DNA from: Halobacillus andaensis
Lineage (GTDB): Bacteria; Bacillota; Bacilli; Bacillales; Halobacillaceae
DNA length: 64,000 bases
Direction: 5' to 3'
Assembly: GCF_014636475.1 (NCBI RefSeq)
Contig: NZ_BMEL01000001.1
Location: forward strand, 682,001 to 746,000
The notes below the pieces were generated by a model. It saw only the letters and a list, made by a program, of their open reading frames with translations. It had not been told where the DNA came from and did not search any database. Position numbers and translations under genes: made by a program. Position 1 is the first letter of the stretch; each line of letters opens with the position of its first letter. Below are positions 17,149-26,540 of this stretch, piece by piece.

Positions 17149-18027
17149 TTAATTTTTCTCACAGTATCCTTCTAATATATCTTCATAGCTCTGTACAAGC
17201 TTGGCTCCCTGCTGAATAATATGGTGACATCCTTCGCTTGTTAACGCTCCCACAGGACCAGGAATAGCATAAATATCACGTCCCTGCTCTAAGGCCTGGT
17301 CTACTGTAATAAGTGACCCGCTTCTCATTCTAGCTTCAATCACGAGTGTTGCTTCTGAGAGGCCAGAAATAATGCGGTTTCTTTCTGGAAAATGGTACTT
17401 TTTTGGAGGCTGATCAGGAGGATATTCACTAATAATAATGTGGTTTTCCGCTAATTTGTCGAATAATTGTTGATCATTTTTGGGATACAGGTGGTGAAAC
17501 CCTGACCCTATAACTGCAATCGTCTTCCCATCGTGCTCTATCGCAATTTTATGTGAATGCTGATCGACACCCATCGCCATACCGCTTACGATGGTAAAAT
17601 GAGCTTGAACTAAAGGAGGAAGAATCTTATTCATAGCTGAAAAAGCATAATGAGAAGGGGTTCTCGTACCTACTACACTGAGGTTTAAGGGGGTATGGAG
17701 ATGTTGAATGTTTCCAAGTGCATATAACATTAGAGGAGGATCGGGAATCGTCCGTAATGAAGGCGGATATTGCCTGTCAAAATACGTGATGTAATGATAA
17801 TGGATTCTATTTTTGTCGAGTTTCTTCATTATATAGGGGTTCGTTATAAATTGATAAATCTTAGAGGATCTCGAAATAGGAATATGAATTGCTTTCGCAA
17901 ATTGTTCAGGAGTAATCTGTCGAAGAGATGGAAGCAGGTCATTCACATTCAAGATTTTTCTCAATAAAGAACGTGTGACTTGTGGACATTCATGAAGAGC
18001 AATAAGATTTTCTTTTAATACATTCAT
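17149..18027 (-). CDS. dprA: DNA processing protein DprA (Smf)
   Basis: 292 residues, close to B. subtilis DprA (297). The Rossmann-like core is clear: LSVVGTRTPSHYAFSAM near 113, IVSGMAMGVDQHSHKIAI, GSGFHHLYPKNDQQL, SEYPPDQPPKKYHFPERNRI, IEARMRSGSLITVDQALEQG. DprA loads RecA on incoming single-stranded DNA during transformation. It sits between topA and sucD as in B. subtilis. About 140 AT-rich bases separate it from topA. Confidence 0.95.
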   Translation of the reverse strand: MNVLKENLIALHECPQVTRSLLRKILNVNDLLPSLRQITPEQFAKAIHIPISRSSKIYQFITNPYIMKKLDKNRIHYHYITYFDRQYPPSLRTIPDPPLMLYALGNIQHLHTPLNLSVVGTRTPSHYAFSAMNKILPPLVQAHFTIVSGMAMGVDQHSHKIAIEHDGKTIAVIGSGFHHLYPKNDQQLFDKLAENHIIISEYPPDQPPKKYHFPERNRIISGLSEATLVIEARMRSGSLITVDQALEQGRDIYAIPGPVGALTSEGCHHIIQQGAKLVQSYEDILEGYCEKN

Positions 18028-18064
18028 CCATATGCCTCGTTTCTACAAGAATTTAATTATAGGG

Positions 18065-18093
18065 AAAACCGTGCCTAAGTTAGGCACGGTTTT
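18065..18093 (-). terminator. Terminator downstream of sucD
   Basis: A perfect 13-bp stem, AAAACCGTGCCTA and TAGGCACGGTTTT, with a 3-base loop, begins 7 bases after the sucD stop. It can act on both strands. Confidence 0.88.
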
Positions 18094-18100
18094 CTATTTA

Positions 18101-19003
18101 TTAATGAGTTTTACAAGTCTCAAAGAGGTTTGCTTTCTTTAAAACATCAATGAGTGTTTCACCCATAACAGAAGGGGTTTCGGCAACTTCAATTCCGCAT
18201 TCATTCATGACGCGAATCTTTTCGTCTGCCGTTCCTTTACCGCCGGAAATAATCGCACCAGCATGCCCCATGCGTTTTCCTGGAGGTGCTGTACGACCGC
18301 CGATAAAGCCTACTACAGGTTTTTCCATATTGGCTTTTACCCATTCAGCTGCTTCTTCCTCAGCCGTACCGCCAATTTCACCGATCATAATAACCGCTTT
18401 CGTGTCGTCATCTTCATTGAATGCTTTAAGCACGTCAATAAAGTCCGTACCGTTTACAGGGTCTCCACCAATACCAACAGCTGTAGACTGTCCCAGCCCA
18501 GCTTCAGATAGCTGATGAACAGCCTCATAAGTTAATGTACCGGAACGAGATACGACACCTACATGACCTTTTTTATGGATGTACCCAGGCATGATTCCAA
18601 TTTTACACTCATCAGGTGTGATGACACCAGGGCAGTTAGGACCTACCAGACGTGTCTTCTTACCTTCCATGTAACGTTTCACTTTAACCATATCAAGTAC
18701 TGGAATATGCTCTGTAATACAGATCGCCAGATCCAACTCCGCATCTGTTGCTTCCATAATGGCATCTGCAGCAAATGGAGCAGGTACATAAATTACGGAG
18801 GCTGTAGCTCCAGTCTTCTCAACAGCTTCAGATACAGTATTAAATACCGGAATACCTTCTACTTCTGTTCCACCTTTACCAGGTGTAACCCCACCTACAA
18901 TTTGAGTTCCATATTCGACCATCTGTTTCGTATGAAAAAGGGCTGTTGAACCAGTAATCCCTTGAACAATTACTTTTGTATCCTTATTAATAAATACACT
19001 CAT
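18101..19003 (-). CDS. sucD: Succinyl-CoA synthetase alpha subunit
   Basis: 300 residues, the usual length. CoA-binding Rossmann domain with [16 protein letters not shown] and [10 protein letters not shown]. The phosphohistidine is in [18 protein letters not shown], near residue 246. With SucC it converts succinyl-CoA to succinate with ATP (or GTP) formation in the citric acid cycle. It follows sucC by 16 bases and is the last gene of the pair. Confidence 0.98.
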   Translation of the reverse strand: MSVFINKDTKVIVQGITGSTALFHTKQMVEYGTQIVGGVTPGKGGTEVEGIPVFNTVSEAVEKTGATASVIYVPAPFAADAIMEATDAELDLAICITEHIPVLDMVKVKRYMEGKKTRLVGPNCPGVITPDECKIGIMPGYIHKKGHVGVVSRSGTLTYEAVHQLSEAGLGQSTAVGIGGDPVNGTDFIDVLKAFNEDDDTKAVIMIGEIGGTAEEEAAEWVKANMEKPVVGFIGGRTAPPGKRMGHAGAIISGGKGTADEKIRVMNECGIEVAETPSVMGETLIDVLKKANLFETCKTH

Positions 19004-19019
19004 TCTATTCCCCGCCTTT

Positions 19020-20180
19020 CTACTTCACTAGTTCTACGATTTTTTGTGCACCGTTTGCCATGGAATCTGCTGAAGTAATATTTAGTCCAGATTCATCAAG
19101 AATTTTCTTGCCAGCTTCTACGTTTGTTCCCTCTAGTCTTACTACAAGAGGTAGTGTTAGTCCAATTTGTTTCGTTGCTTCAACAACACCTTCAGCAATA
19201 ATGTCACACTTCATAATTCCGCCAAAAATATTGACGAAAATTCCTTTAACATTATCATCTGACAAAATAATTTTGAACGCTTCCGTTACTTTTTCCGTAG
19301 TTGCTCCGCCTCCAACATCTAAGAAGTTGGCAGGATCTCCTTTATAGTGCTTAATCGTATCCATAGTTGCCATAGCAAGACCTGCACCATTAACCATGCA
19401 GCCGATGTTTCCATCAAGTGCAATGTAGCTTAAGTCATACTTAGATGCTTCAATTTCTTTTGGATCTTCTTCATCTAGGTCACGTAACTCAGCTACGTCT
19501 TTTTGACGATACAGTGCATTATCATCGAAGTTTAACTTAGAGTCTAATGCGAGAACATCTCCGTCTCCAGTTGTAACAAGCGGGTTAATTTCCGCAATGG
19601 AGCAATCCTTTTGCACGAAAACGTCATAAAGTCCGAGCATAAATTTAACCGCTTTCCCAAGTGCTTCTTTTGGAATGTTAATGTTAAATGCTAAACGGCG
19701 TGCTTGGAAAGGCGTTAATCCTGTTACAGGATCAATCACTTCCTTAAAAATCTTCTCAGGCGTTTTTTCTGCTACTTCTTCAATTTCTGTTCCGCCCTCT
19801 TCTGATGCCATCATCGTTACCTTACTAGTCGCACGGTCTAATACTAATCCGACATAATATTCGCTCTTAATGTCGCATCCTTCTTCGATTAGTAAGCGCT
19901 TAACTTCTTTACCTTCAGGACCGGTCTGATGGGTTACAAGCGTTTTACCTAGTATTTCGTCAGCGTATGTACGCACTTCGTCAAGATTCTTTGCAATCTT
20001 AACTCCACCGGCTTTTCCACGTCCGCCTGCATGGATTTGTGCTTTTACTACAGTGACACTGCTATCTAGCTTTTTAGCTGCTTCAACAGCTTCATCTACT
20101 GAATATGCCACATGGCCTTTTGGCACTGGAACGCCAAAATCGCTCATAATTTGTTTTCCTTGATACTCATGAATATTCAT
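19020..20180 (-). CDS. sucC: Succinyl-CoA synthetase beta subunit (ADP-forming)
   Basis: 386 residues. N-terminal ATP-grasp domain from [20 protein letters not shown], with [17 protein letters not shown]-terminal ligase domain with [14 protein letters not shown] and [15 protein letters not shown], and [19 protein letters not shown] precedes the ATG. A candidate promoter is at 20215-20244. Confidence 0.98.
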   Translation of the reverse strand: MNIHEYQGKQIMSDFGVPVPKGHVAYSVDEAVEAAKKLDSSVTVVKAQIHAGGRGKAGGVKIAKNLDEVRTYADEILGKTLVTHQTGPEGKEVKRLLIEEGCDIKSEYYVGLVLDRATSKVTMMASEEGGTEIEEVAEKTPEKIFKEVIDPVTGLTPFQARRLAFNINIPKEALGKAVKFMLGLYDVFVQKDCSIAEINPLVTTGDGDVLALDSKLNFDDNALYRQKDVAELRDLDEEDPKEIEASKYDLSYIALDGNIGCMVNGAGLAMATMDTIKHYKGDPANFLDVGGGATTEKVTEAFKIILSDDNVKGIFVNIFGGIMKCDIIAEGVVEATKQIGLTLPLVVRLEGTNVEAGKKILDESGLNITSADSMANGAQKIVELVK

Positions 20181-20214
20181 GTTTCATCCTCCCATCAAAT
20201 TTCACTGCATTATC

Positions 20215-20244
20215 ATTGTATAAAAAAAAGTCATCAATTGTCCA
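20215..20244 (-). promoter_or_regulatory. Candidate sigma-A promoter of sucCD
   Basis: Minus strand: TGGACA (20239-20244), 18 bases, TACAAT (20215-20220), about 35 bases upstream of the sucC ATG. A 0A-box-like TGTCGAAAAA lies about 25 bases upstream of the -35 (see 20261-20271). Confidence 0.55.
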
Positions 20245-20312
20245 CACTAACCTGTTTTTCTGTCGAAAAACTCAAATTAGTTTACTGACAACATATTATG
20301 TAAACAGAGGTT

Positions 20313-20585
20313 TTACTTCTGCTGGATCTCCTGATCTGTTTGATAAATAAAAGCAAATACTTCCGCAACTACGTGATAGAGTTCCTCAGGAATTTGCTCA
20401 TGAATGTTTAACTGTGCTAAAAGCTCCACTAACGTGCCGTCTTCTTGAATAGGAACTCCCGCTTCTCTCGCCTTATCTAAAATGTTTTCAGCTACATAAC
20501 CTTTCCCTTTGGCTAACACTTTAGGAGCCGTTTGCTGCTCAGACTCATACCCCAGGGCCACCGCTTGTTTTCTTTTTTGATTCAT
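20313..20585 (-). CDS. ylqH: YlqH-like protein: stand-alone FlhB C-terminal domain
   Basis: 90 residues. QAVALGYESEQQTAPKVLAKG, then IPEELYHVVAEVFAFIY, match the cytoplasmic C-terminal (export switch) domain of FlhB/YscU just after its autocleavage site. The NPTH cleavage motif and the four transmembrane helices of FlhB are absent; the protein begins where Pro-Thr-His would be. Its ATG overlaps the stop of the upstream FliK-like gene by 4 bases. In B. subtilis YlqH has the same neighbours and no established function. Confidence 0.88.
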   Translation of the reverse strand: MNQKRKQAVALGYESEQQTAPKVLAKGKGYVAENILDKAREAGVPIQEDGTLVELLAQLNIHEQIPEELYHVVAEVFAFIYQTDQEIQQK

Positions 20586-22429
20586 ATCTTTACGTCCACT
20601 CCTGATTGGTCCAGTTTATAGGAAGAGTGCGCTTGGTTATTTGCATTTGCCACTCCTTGCTTTAAATTAATTGAAATCAACTGATATCCTAATTGCTCAA
20701 TACCTGTTTTCATTGCTTCTTTATGCTTCTTAATAGCAGAAGAAACCGACTCATGTTCATTATATATGGTTACCTTTACTTTGCGCTCCACAATCATTAA
20801 GTCGATCACTGTCTCGCTCATCTGTTCTAATTGAAGATAAAACATAATTCGACAAGAGTCCGAGTCAATCTCTCCATTTTTATTTTTCTTACTTTCAAAA
20901 TGGACAAACGCATCCTCTTTCATCCCCATTAGCTCGCCTGGTAGCTGCATAGACAATTGCAGCATCTGAGTCGATTCCTGTTGAGCAGCTAGCTGCACAC
21001 CATTAAGCAGGTGCATGGCGGTTCTCATACTCTCACTTTTGGCGGCTCCATTGTCTTGCAGCCCTTGTACAATTAATGATTTTAATGTAGGCTGTGCTTG
21101 TTCTTTATCCCTGAGCCATGACGCTTCATCCTGAACTCCTGATAGGTGCACCATCGAATTTATTTTTAATAAAAATGCCTCTTTGCTTACGGCAGAATCC
21201 ATGATACTCCCTTTTAACGTCCATTCTATTAACTGAGGCTTGTGAATATCAGCAACTTGTCGTTGAAGGATCGTTTGCAGTTTATGAATCACTTGCTCAG
21301 ATAATCTATGGTTCGAGTCTGCATATTTAATAAATTGTTCTACTTGTTTTACTAACTGTGGCAATTCTTCACCTGCAGCTGTTTGCAGCTTAGTAAAGAC
21401 AGCTCGGTGCTCTAACCACTGATGGGTATGAGTGAGCATTGCAGCATTAGGTTTGCCATCTGGCCGTAAGAGAGCAGCCGTTTGATTCACCCATTCGGAT
21501 AACGCATGCAGTTCTTTTGATGTAAGAGGAAGCTGCTCCTTAAGTAACGAGGATAAACGATCTTTTAGTACTGTTTCATTCGCCAAGTAAGAAAATGGAA
21601 GCTTGCGCGCGTCCACATGATGTAAAAGGTCAGCCGCTTCTTCCAACGAGAGAGAAGTGGTCAGAGAATGGCCTAGCCAGCTTGCCCCCTGTTGTTTAAA
21701 TGTTGCATATGTAAGGTCTTGAGGTAAAGCATGTGCTTGCTTTAATAATGAAAAAGTGGTTTGACTGCCTAGAGAAAGGTCTCTAATGACTTGACTGGTC
21801 ACCGCTTGTTTCAACGACAGGGAACCTTGCTTTCCTGATAACATGGAGGCCAGATCGTTGAGGCGTTGATTGTGGTTTTTTTCCTCTGCCATGTTAGAAA
21901 ACACGTGAGAGAGTGTAATCGACTCTCTCGCTTTTAAAGCTGCAAACACGCTTTCCTTTATCGGGTATTGGTTTTCTAGCATTTGTTGAAGTACTTCTTT
22001 GGTTTTTGGTTCAGCTCCTTCTTTTTTCAAAATAGTTAGTGCAGCAGAAAGAGCTTGTTTTGTAAAAGGCATCCCTTCCTTGGTAATCTTTTGAAGCATA
22101 GCCATATTGGCTTTTGTAGGTTTTTGATCCATAGCTTTTAGCAGATGCAGCAAGCCTTCATTTGAATGAGCGGGCTTAGATGACATAACTTTAAGTAATG
22201 GAGGCTCTCCTAACTGTTTAACTTGAAGCAAGTATCTTTCCCCATTCGTTAGAGATGTTTCGAGCTGAGCTTTTATAGTTTGACTTCCAAGCTGAACAAC
22301 CGCTTGGTTTTTAGGAAGAATATCAACCACCTTTGCGGATATAAACTGCCCTTCCCTAAGAAGAGGAGTTCCCTCTTTTTTAGCTTTTTGATGCAAGGAT
22401 TGAAATAAAGCAGCTATTGTTGAGCTCAT
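20582..22429 (-). CDS. ylqG: YlqG-like large protein with a FliK-like C-terminus
   Basis: 615 residues, no membrane segments. The N-terminal part has a short OB-like stretch (GQFISAKVVDILPKNQAVVQ), and the long middle is Gln/Leu/Lys-rich and helical. The C-terminal 100 residues (QLPGELMGMKEDAFVHFES, then YLQLEQMSETVIDLMIVE, ending IEQLGYQLISINLKQG) resemble the FliK C-terminal fold by pattern: strands, then a helix, then GL/GY-x-L-x-x-hydrophobic. This is inference from pattern. It occupies the ylqG position upstream of the FlhB-like gene and overlaps it by 4 bases. Confidence 0.75.
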   Translation of the reverse strand: MSSTIAALFQSLHQKAKKEGTPLLREGQFISAKVVDILPKNQAVVQLGSQTIKAQLETSLTNGERYLLQVKQLGEPPLLKVMSSKPAHSNEGLLHLLKAMDQKPTKANMAMLQKITKEGMPFTKQALSAALTILKKEGAEPKTKEVLQQMLENQYPIKESVFAALKARESITLSHVFSNMAEEKNHNQRLNDLASMLSGKQGSLSLKQAVTSQVIRDLSLGSQTTFSLLKQAHALPQDLTYATFKQQGASWLGHSLTTSLSLEEAADLLHHVDARKLPFSYLANETVLKDRLSSLLKEQLPLTSKELHALSEWVNQTAALLRPDGKPNAAMLTHTHQWLEHRAVFTKLQTAAGEELPQLVKQVEQFIKYADSNHRLSEQVIHKLQTILQRQVADIHKPQLIEWTLKGSIMDSAVSKEAFLLKINSMVHLSGVQDEASWLRDKEQAQPTLKSLIVQGLQDNGAAKSESMRTAMHLLNGVQLAAQQESTQMLQLSMQLPGELMGMKEDAFVHFESKKNKNGEIDSDSCRIMFYLQLEQMSETVIDLMIVERKVKVTIYNEHESVSSAIKKHKEAMKTGIEQLGYQLISINLKQGVANANNQAHSSYKLDQSGVDVKI

Positions 22430-22443
22430 ATCGACTACACCTC

Positions 22444-23211
22444 TTATAAAAGTATACGTTCCTTAACTGGGGCAAAACTTTTTCGATGATGAGGGGTAAC
22501 TCCGTGCGTCTTTAAAGCATCTAGATGATTCTTCGTTCCATATCCTTGATTCAAATCGAAATCATAGGATGGATACTCCCACGAAAGTTCCTTCATAAAG
22601 CGATCCCTCGATACCTTAGCCATAATGCTGGCAGCAGCGATAGATACGCTTCTTTGATCCCCTTTAACAATCGATTCTTGCTCACAAGAAATCGCCTCTA
22701 CCTTCATCGCATCGATTAACAATTGATCCGGTTTTTCACTCAGCTGATCAACAGCCCTTTGCATGGCAAGCTTTGTGGCCCGGTAAATGTTTAGGTGATC
22801 AATTTCTTCACTAGTCACCATGCCTACACCTACATCTGCATTTTCTTGAATATATTCGTAATATTCTTCACGTTTATGTACAGATAATTGCTTTGAATCG
22901 TAAAGCCCTTCTAAGAAAAAATCATCTGGCAAAATCACGGCTCCTGCAACAACCGGCCCAGCTAATGGTCCCCGGCCTGCTTCATCAATCCCTGCAATAC
23001 ACCTTTTTCCTTTTTCCTTATAATAATTTTCAAAGGAGAGCATCTCTTCAAAACGCTCCTTGAGCCTTTTTTTCTCTTCCATTTTCCGATCATGCTGGGC
23101 CACGATATGTTTCACACCTTTTCTTTCATCAAGACGAAACGCTTCCAGTTCGGATTCTGTTATTTCCCCAGATTGAAATCGATGTTTAATTTCCTTTATT
23201 GTCGGCTTCAT
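22444..23211 (-). CDS. rnhB: Ribonuclease HII
   Basis: 255 residues from the ATG at 23209-23211 (GGAGTGAG upstream; the GTG at 23220 has no ribosome binding site). Active-site motifs: CIAGIDEAGRGPLAGPVVAGAV (Asp-Glu pair near 78-79), YDSKQLS, LLIDAM, and DQRSVSIAAASIMAKVSRD. It removes ribonucleotides and RNA primers from DNA. It lies between ylqG and rbgA, as in B. subtilis. Confidence 0.97.
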   Translation of the reverse strand: MKPTIKEIKHRFQSGEITESELEAFRLDERKGVKHIVAQHDRKMEEKKRLKERFEEMLSFENYYKEKGKRCIAGIDEAGRGPLAGPVVAGAVILPDDFFLEGLYDSKQLSVHKREEYYEYIQENADVGVGMVTSEEIDHLNIYRATKLAMQRAVDQLSEKPDQLLIDAMKVEAISCEQESIVKGDQRSVSIAAASIMAKVSRDRFMKELSWEYPSYDFDLNQGYGTKNHLDALKTHGVTPHHRKSFAPVKERILL

Positions 23212-23263
23212 ATTTCTCACTCCATTAATCTTTATATCGGCTTCTTTATCCTGTTATAAACAA

Positions 23264-23302
23264 GAAAAACGCAATTGGAGAATATGCTTCTCATTGCGTT
23301 TT
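23264..23302 (-). terminator. Terminator downstream of rbgA
   Basis: AAAACGCAAT (23266-23275) pairs with ATTGCGTTTT (23293-23302), and an inner GAGAA/TTCTC extends the stem. It lies 8 bases past the rbgA stop, so rnhB is probably transcribed separately or by read-through. Confidence 0.82.
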
Positions 23303-23309
23303 GTCCTCA

Positions 23310-24152
23310 TCATTCAGGTTGTTCAAAGCTAATTAACCCTAACTTTCCTGATCGTAAATCTTGTAAGATAACGTCAGAAGTTTTATCAAAATTAACGACA
23401 CCGCCACTCTCCAAACAACCGCGCTTGCGGCCAATGTGTTCAAAGGCATCCATAATGTCATCAAACGATTGAAAGCCATACCTCTGCTCTAATAAGTCTG
23501 GATAGTGCGAGCTTACATAATCCAGAATATAAGCGGCTACGTCTTCTTTTGGTAATATGGTGTCTTTAATGGTTCCAATCGAAGCCAGACGATAACCGAT
23601 TTCTTCTTCTTCGAACTTCGGCCATAAGATTCCCGGCGTGTCGAGCAGTTCAAAATCTTTCTTTACTTTGATCCATTGCTGCTTTTTAGTAACCCCAGGT
23701 CTATCCCCTGTATCTGCTGTCTTTTTATTAGCGAGACGATTAATTAATGTCGATTTGCCTACGTTAGGGATACCTAGGATCATAGCTCTAAGCGGGCGAG
23801 GGCGTACCCCTTTTGCTTTTAACTTCTCCATTTTTTCGCTGCCTAAATCCTTGCCATATTGAATGACCTTTTGAATATCTTTCTTATTGTTCGCTTCAAT
23901 CGCTAAAGCTGAAACATTCTGCTGTTCATAATAATGGAGCCACTGATCCGTTATGGCAGGATCAGCTAAATCTTTTTTCATTAAAACAACCATTTTCGGC
24001 TTATTTTGAAGCAGTTGATGCAGAACTGGGTTTTCAGAAGAAAATGGAGCTCTTGCATCTACTAGTTCTATAACAAAATCAACCAGCTTTAATTTTTCTT
24101 CTGCTTGTCGTTTAGCTTTAGCCATATGACCGGGATACCACTGGATCGTCAT
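23310..24152 (-). CDS. rbgA: Ribosome biogenesis GTPase RbgA (YlqF)
   Basis: 280 residues. Circularly permuted GTPase: the G4-like MKKD (near 57-60) precedes G1 GIPNVGKSTLINRL (near 124) and G3 DTPGILWP. N-terminal IQWYPGHMAKAKRQ is diagnostic. The C-terminal domain binds 23S rRNA. RbgA is needed for late assembly of the 50S subunit, including uptake of L16. It precedes rnhB and follows the signal peptidase gene. Confidence 0.97.
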   Translation of the reverse strand: MTIQWYPGHMAKAKRQAEEKLKLVDFVIELVDARAPFSSENPVLHQLLQNKPKMVVLMKKDLADPAITDQWLHYYEQQNVSALAIEANNKKDIQKVIQYGKDLGSEKMEKLKAKGVRPRPLRAMILGIPNVGKSTLINRLANKKTADTGDRPGVTKKQQWIKVKKDFELLDTPGILWPKFEEEEIGYRLASIGTIKDTILPKEDVAAYILDYVSSHYPDLLEQRYGFQSFDDIMDAFEHIGRKRGCLESGGVVNFDKTSDVILQDLRSGKLGLISFEQPE

Positions 24153-24163
24153 TATTACCCTCC

Positions 24164-24712
24164 TCAGTCTACCAGACCTATACGATTAAATGGCCAGTAG
24201 GAAAATAAACTTTCTCCTACTAACTGTTCGTAAGGTACCATTCCAATCGAACGGCTGTCTGTTGAATTATCGCGGTTATCTCCAAGAACAAGTACAGTTC
24301 CTTCAGGCACAGTTTCATGTCCCCCTGGAAGTTCTTCAATGGTAAAATTCTCAGTTAGCTGCTCACCTTGAGGCAGAGATTGCTTCTGTTCATCTAAGTA
24401 AGGCTCCTCTACAACTTCTCCATTTATATATAGCTCGTCCCCTTGCATAGCCACTTCTTCTCCTGGTAATCCAATTACACGTTTAATATAGTCTTGCTCA
24501 TCGGTGGCGTGAAAAACCGCGATATCAAACCGATCAGGTTCCCCAAGCGAATAATTAATTTTGCTTACTATTAAATGATCTCCATTATGTAAATTCGGTG
24601 ACATCGATGGACCTTCCACAATAACTGGAGCAAATAAAAATACGCGAATAATAATTGCTAATAGCGCAGCAATAGCAAAAGCCTTTATCCATTCTAACCA
24701 TTGTTTCTTCAT
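24164..24712 (-). CDS. lepB: Type I signal peptidase
   Basis: 182 residues from MKKQWLEWIK (AAAGGAA upstream); an ATG 18 bases earlier lacks a ribosome binding site. One N-terminal membrane helix near 10-30. Catalytic Ser in VEGPSMSPNL near residue 41 and Lys in DYIKRVIGLPGE near 81. The GDNRDNSTDSR box is present near 147. It removes signal peptides outside the membrane (SipS/SipT type). B. subtilis has no sip gene exactly here in all strains, but many bacilli have one between rplS and rbgA. Confidence 0.95.
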   Translation of the reverse strand: MKKQWLEWIKAFAIAALLAIIIRVFLFAPVIVEGPSMSPNLHNGDHLIVSKINYSLGEPDRFDIAVFHATDEQDYIKRVIGLPGEEVAMQGDELYINGEVVEEPYLDEQKQSLPQGEQLTENFTIEELPGGHETVPEGTVLVLGDNRDNSTDSRSIGMVPYEQLVGESLFSYWPFNRIGLVD

Positions 24713-24774
24713 TAAATCATTCCTTTTCAAGAAATGCGGAAGCGGCTCGACGCCTAAAGTCTTTTAAAATTTAG

Positions 24775-24808
24775 AAAAAAGGAGCTTGACGATGCAAGCT
24801 CCTTTTCA
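24775..24808 (-). terminator. Terminator of rplS
   Basis: AAAAGGAGCTTG (24777-24788) and CAAGCTCCTTTT (24795-24806) form a 12-bp stem with a 6-base loop, directly after the rplS stop. Confidence 0.9.
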
Positions 24809-24813
24809 CTAAA

Positions 24814-25158
24814 TTAGATAATTTCTTTAATACGAGCAGCTTTACCACGCAGGTTACGCAAGTAGTACAGCTTAGCTTGACGTACTTTACCACGACGAGC
24901 ACGCTCAATCTTAGCAATACGTGGTGAATGTAATGGGAATGTACGCTCTACACCTACGCCGTAAGAGATCTTACGCACTGTAAATGTTTCGCTAATTCCA
25001 CCGTTTTGGCGCTTAATTACAACACCTTCGAATACCTGAATACGTTCACGGTTACCCTCGACAACCTTCACGTGTACTTTAACAGTATCACCTGGGCGGA
25101 AAGTTGGGTGGTCTGTACGAAGCTGTTCCTTCGTAATGTCATGAATTAGTTGTTGCAT
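24814..25158 (-). CDS. rplS: 50S ribosomal protein L19
   Basis: 114 residues. [20 protein letters not shown] and [19 protein letters not shown] are typical L19 sequence. L19 sits at the subunit interface. The gene has its own promoter and a structured leader (25159-25245) and its own terminator, so it is probably monocistronic. Confidence 0.98.
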   Translation of the reverse strand: MQQLIHDITKEQLRTDHPTFRPGDTVKVHVKVVEGNRERIQVFEGVVIKRQNGGISETFTVRKISYGVGVERTFPLHSPRIAKIERARRGKVRQAKLYYLRNLRGKAARIKEII

Positions 25159-25245
25159 TTGTCTTCACTCCTTCTTAACTAATGCTCTTATCTTCTATGA
25201 GAAAGCGGAACATCGTTTTCCGCTTAAACCGAACGTTTAAGCACA
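25159..25245 (-). ncRNA. L19-leader-like 5' untranslated region of rplS
   Basis: On the minus strand two hairpins share four bases: GCTTAAAC/GTTTAAGC (25222-25242) and AAGCGGAA/TTCCGCTT (25203-25225), so they are mutually exclusive or coaxial. They lie between the promoter and the ribosome binding site. Firmicutes carry a known L19 leader RNA at this place, thought to mediate autoregulation. Assignment to that family is by position and hairpin layout. Confidence 0.65.
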
Positions 25246-25251
25246 ACTGAT

Positions 25252-25280
25252 AATATACCATAGAATTCTATATTTCGCAA
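25252..25280 (-). promoter_or_regulatory. Candidate sigma-A promoter of rplS
   Basis: Minus strand: TTGCGA (25275-25280), 17 bases, TATATT (25252-25257). Transcription would start near 25245, giving a leader of about 87 bases. Confidence 0.7.
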
Positions 25281-25291
25281 TAGAATATCCT

Positions 25292-26017
25292 TTATTTCCA
25301 CTGATCGATCCACGCTTTTTCCTTATCCGTTAATTCACGATCCTCAAGGAGATCAGGCCTTCTAAAATAGGTTCGCTTCAACGATTCGTAATGTCTCCAT
25401 TCCTCAATCTTTGCGTGATTCCCTGAAAGAAGAACCTCAGGAACCTCATGTCCTCTAAACTCCCTTGGTCTCGTGTAATGCGGATGCTCCAGTAATCCAT
25501 TGGAAAAGGAGTCTTCAGGTGCAGACCGTTCATTACCCAGCACATCTGGCAGCAAACGAACGACGGAATCAATCACTACCATGGCACCTAATTCCCCGCC
25601 GGTTAATACGTAATCTCCAATTGAAATTTCATCGGTCACGAGTTCCTGTCTTACCCTTTCATCATATCCTTCATAATGTCCACATAGAAAGATGAGATGA
25701 TCTTCTTCGGAAAGTTCTTCAGCTTTTTGCTGAGAATAAGGCTCACCTTGAGGGCACATGAGAATCACTCTAGGTTGTGTATCCTGCTTTTTCTTCGTTG
25801 CTTCGACAGCATCGAAAATTGGCTGTGGAGTTAAAACTAGCCCTGCTCCTCCGCCATAAGGGTAATCATCCACTTTTTGATGCTTGTTTTCAGTATATTC
25901 CCTAAAATTAACCGTTTGGTAAGAAACCGCACCTTTATCTGTAGCCCTTTTCATAATCGATTGCTCCATCACACCATGAAACATTTCTGGAAAAAGTGTT
26001 AATATATCGATATGCAT
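25292..26017 (-). CDS. trmD: tRNA (guanine-N1)-methyltransferase TrmD
   Basis: 241 residues. SPOUT-fold enzyme that methylates G37 of tRNAs to prevent frameshifting. Motifs: [19 protein letters not shown] at the start, [33 protein letters not shown], and [20 protein letters not shown]. Its ATG overlaps the rimM stop by one base (TAATG). Confidence 0.98.
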   Translation of the reverse strand: MHIDILTLFPEMFHGVMEQSIMKRATDKGAVSYQTVNFREYTENKHQKVDDYPYGGGAGLVLTPQPIFDAVEATKKKQDTQPRVILMCPQGEPYSQQKAEELSEEDHLIFLCGHYEGYDERVRQELVTDEISIGDYVLTGGELGAMVVIDSVVRLLPDVLGNERSAPEDSFSNGLLEHPHYTRPREFRGHEVPEVLLSGNHAKIEEWRHYESLKRTYFRRPDLLEDRELTDKEKAWIDQWK

Positions 26018-26532
26018 TAGTCTAGCAGCCCTTCTATTGGATCAATGATGATTTCTTTTTTATCAGGATGAACTTCCTTAACCACTTCTTCAATGTAAGG
26101 GATCAGAGCATCCTTTTCACCTTCACGTTTTACCACCCATACATCATTTGCTCCCGGGGTCAAGATCTCTTCTACACTTCCTATTTTTTCTCCAGAAGTA
26201 AGATAAACCGCTGAGCCAATAATTTCATGGAAATAAAACTCATGCTCCTCTAATTCTTCGTGAGCGTCTGAAGAAACTTTTAGGTACCCATCCCGTAATC
26301 GCTCAACATCGTTAATAGAAGGATGGTTTTCAAAGCTAATTAAATCAAAACCTTTATGGATCCGATGACTTTTAACCACAAGCTCTTCCATCGAATTCCC
26401 TTCATTCACCCAATACAACAGCTGACCTGGTTCAAAACGCTCATCGAAGTCAGTGATTCTTCTTACTTTGACTTCCCCTTTAATTCCATGAGTATTTATG
26501 ATTTGGCCGACATTAAAATAGTGCTCACTCAT
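26017..26532 (-). CDS. rimM: Ribosome maturation factor RimM
   Basis: 171 residues. N-terminal RimM domain ([20 protein letters not shown]) and C-terminal PRC-barrel domain (near 95-170: [19 protein letters not shown]). It binds S19 and assists 30S head maturation. Translationally coupled to trmD. The protein is acidic (long Glu/Asp runs at 85-95). Confidence 0.97.
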   Translation of the reverse strand: MSEHYFNVGQIINTHGIKGEVKVRRITDFDERFEPGQLLYWVNEGNSMEELVVKSHRIHKGFDLISFENHPSINDVERLRDGYLKVSSDAHEELEEHEFYFHEIIGSAVYLTSGEKIGSVEEILTPGANDVWVVKREGEKDALIPYIEEVVKEVHPDKKEIIIDPIEGLLD

Positions 26533-26540
26533 TTATAAAT

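Noticed and set aside
24733-24762. GC-rich fragment (GCGGAAGCGGCTCG) upstream of the signal peptidase gene
   Set aside because: It resembles pieces of Bacillaceae intergenic repeats but is too short and unpaired to call as an element.
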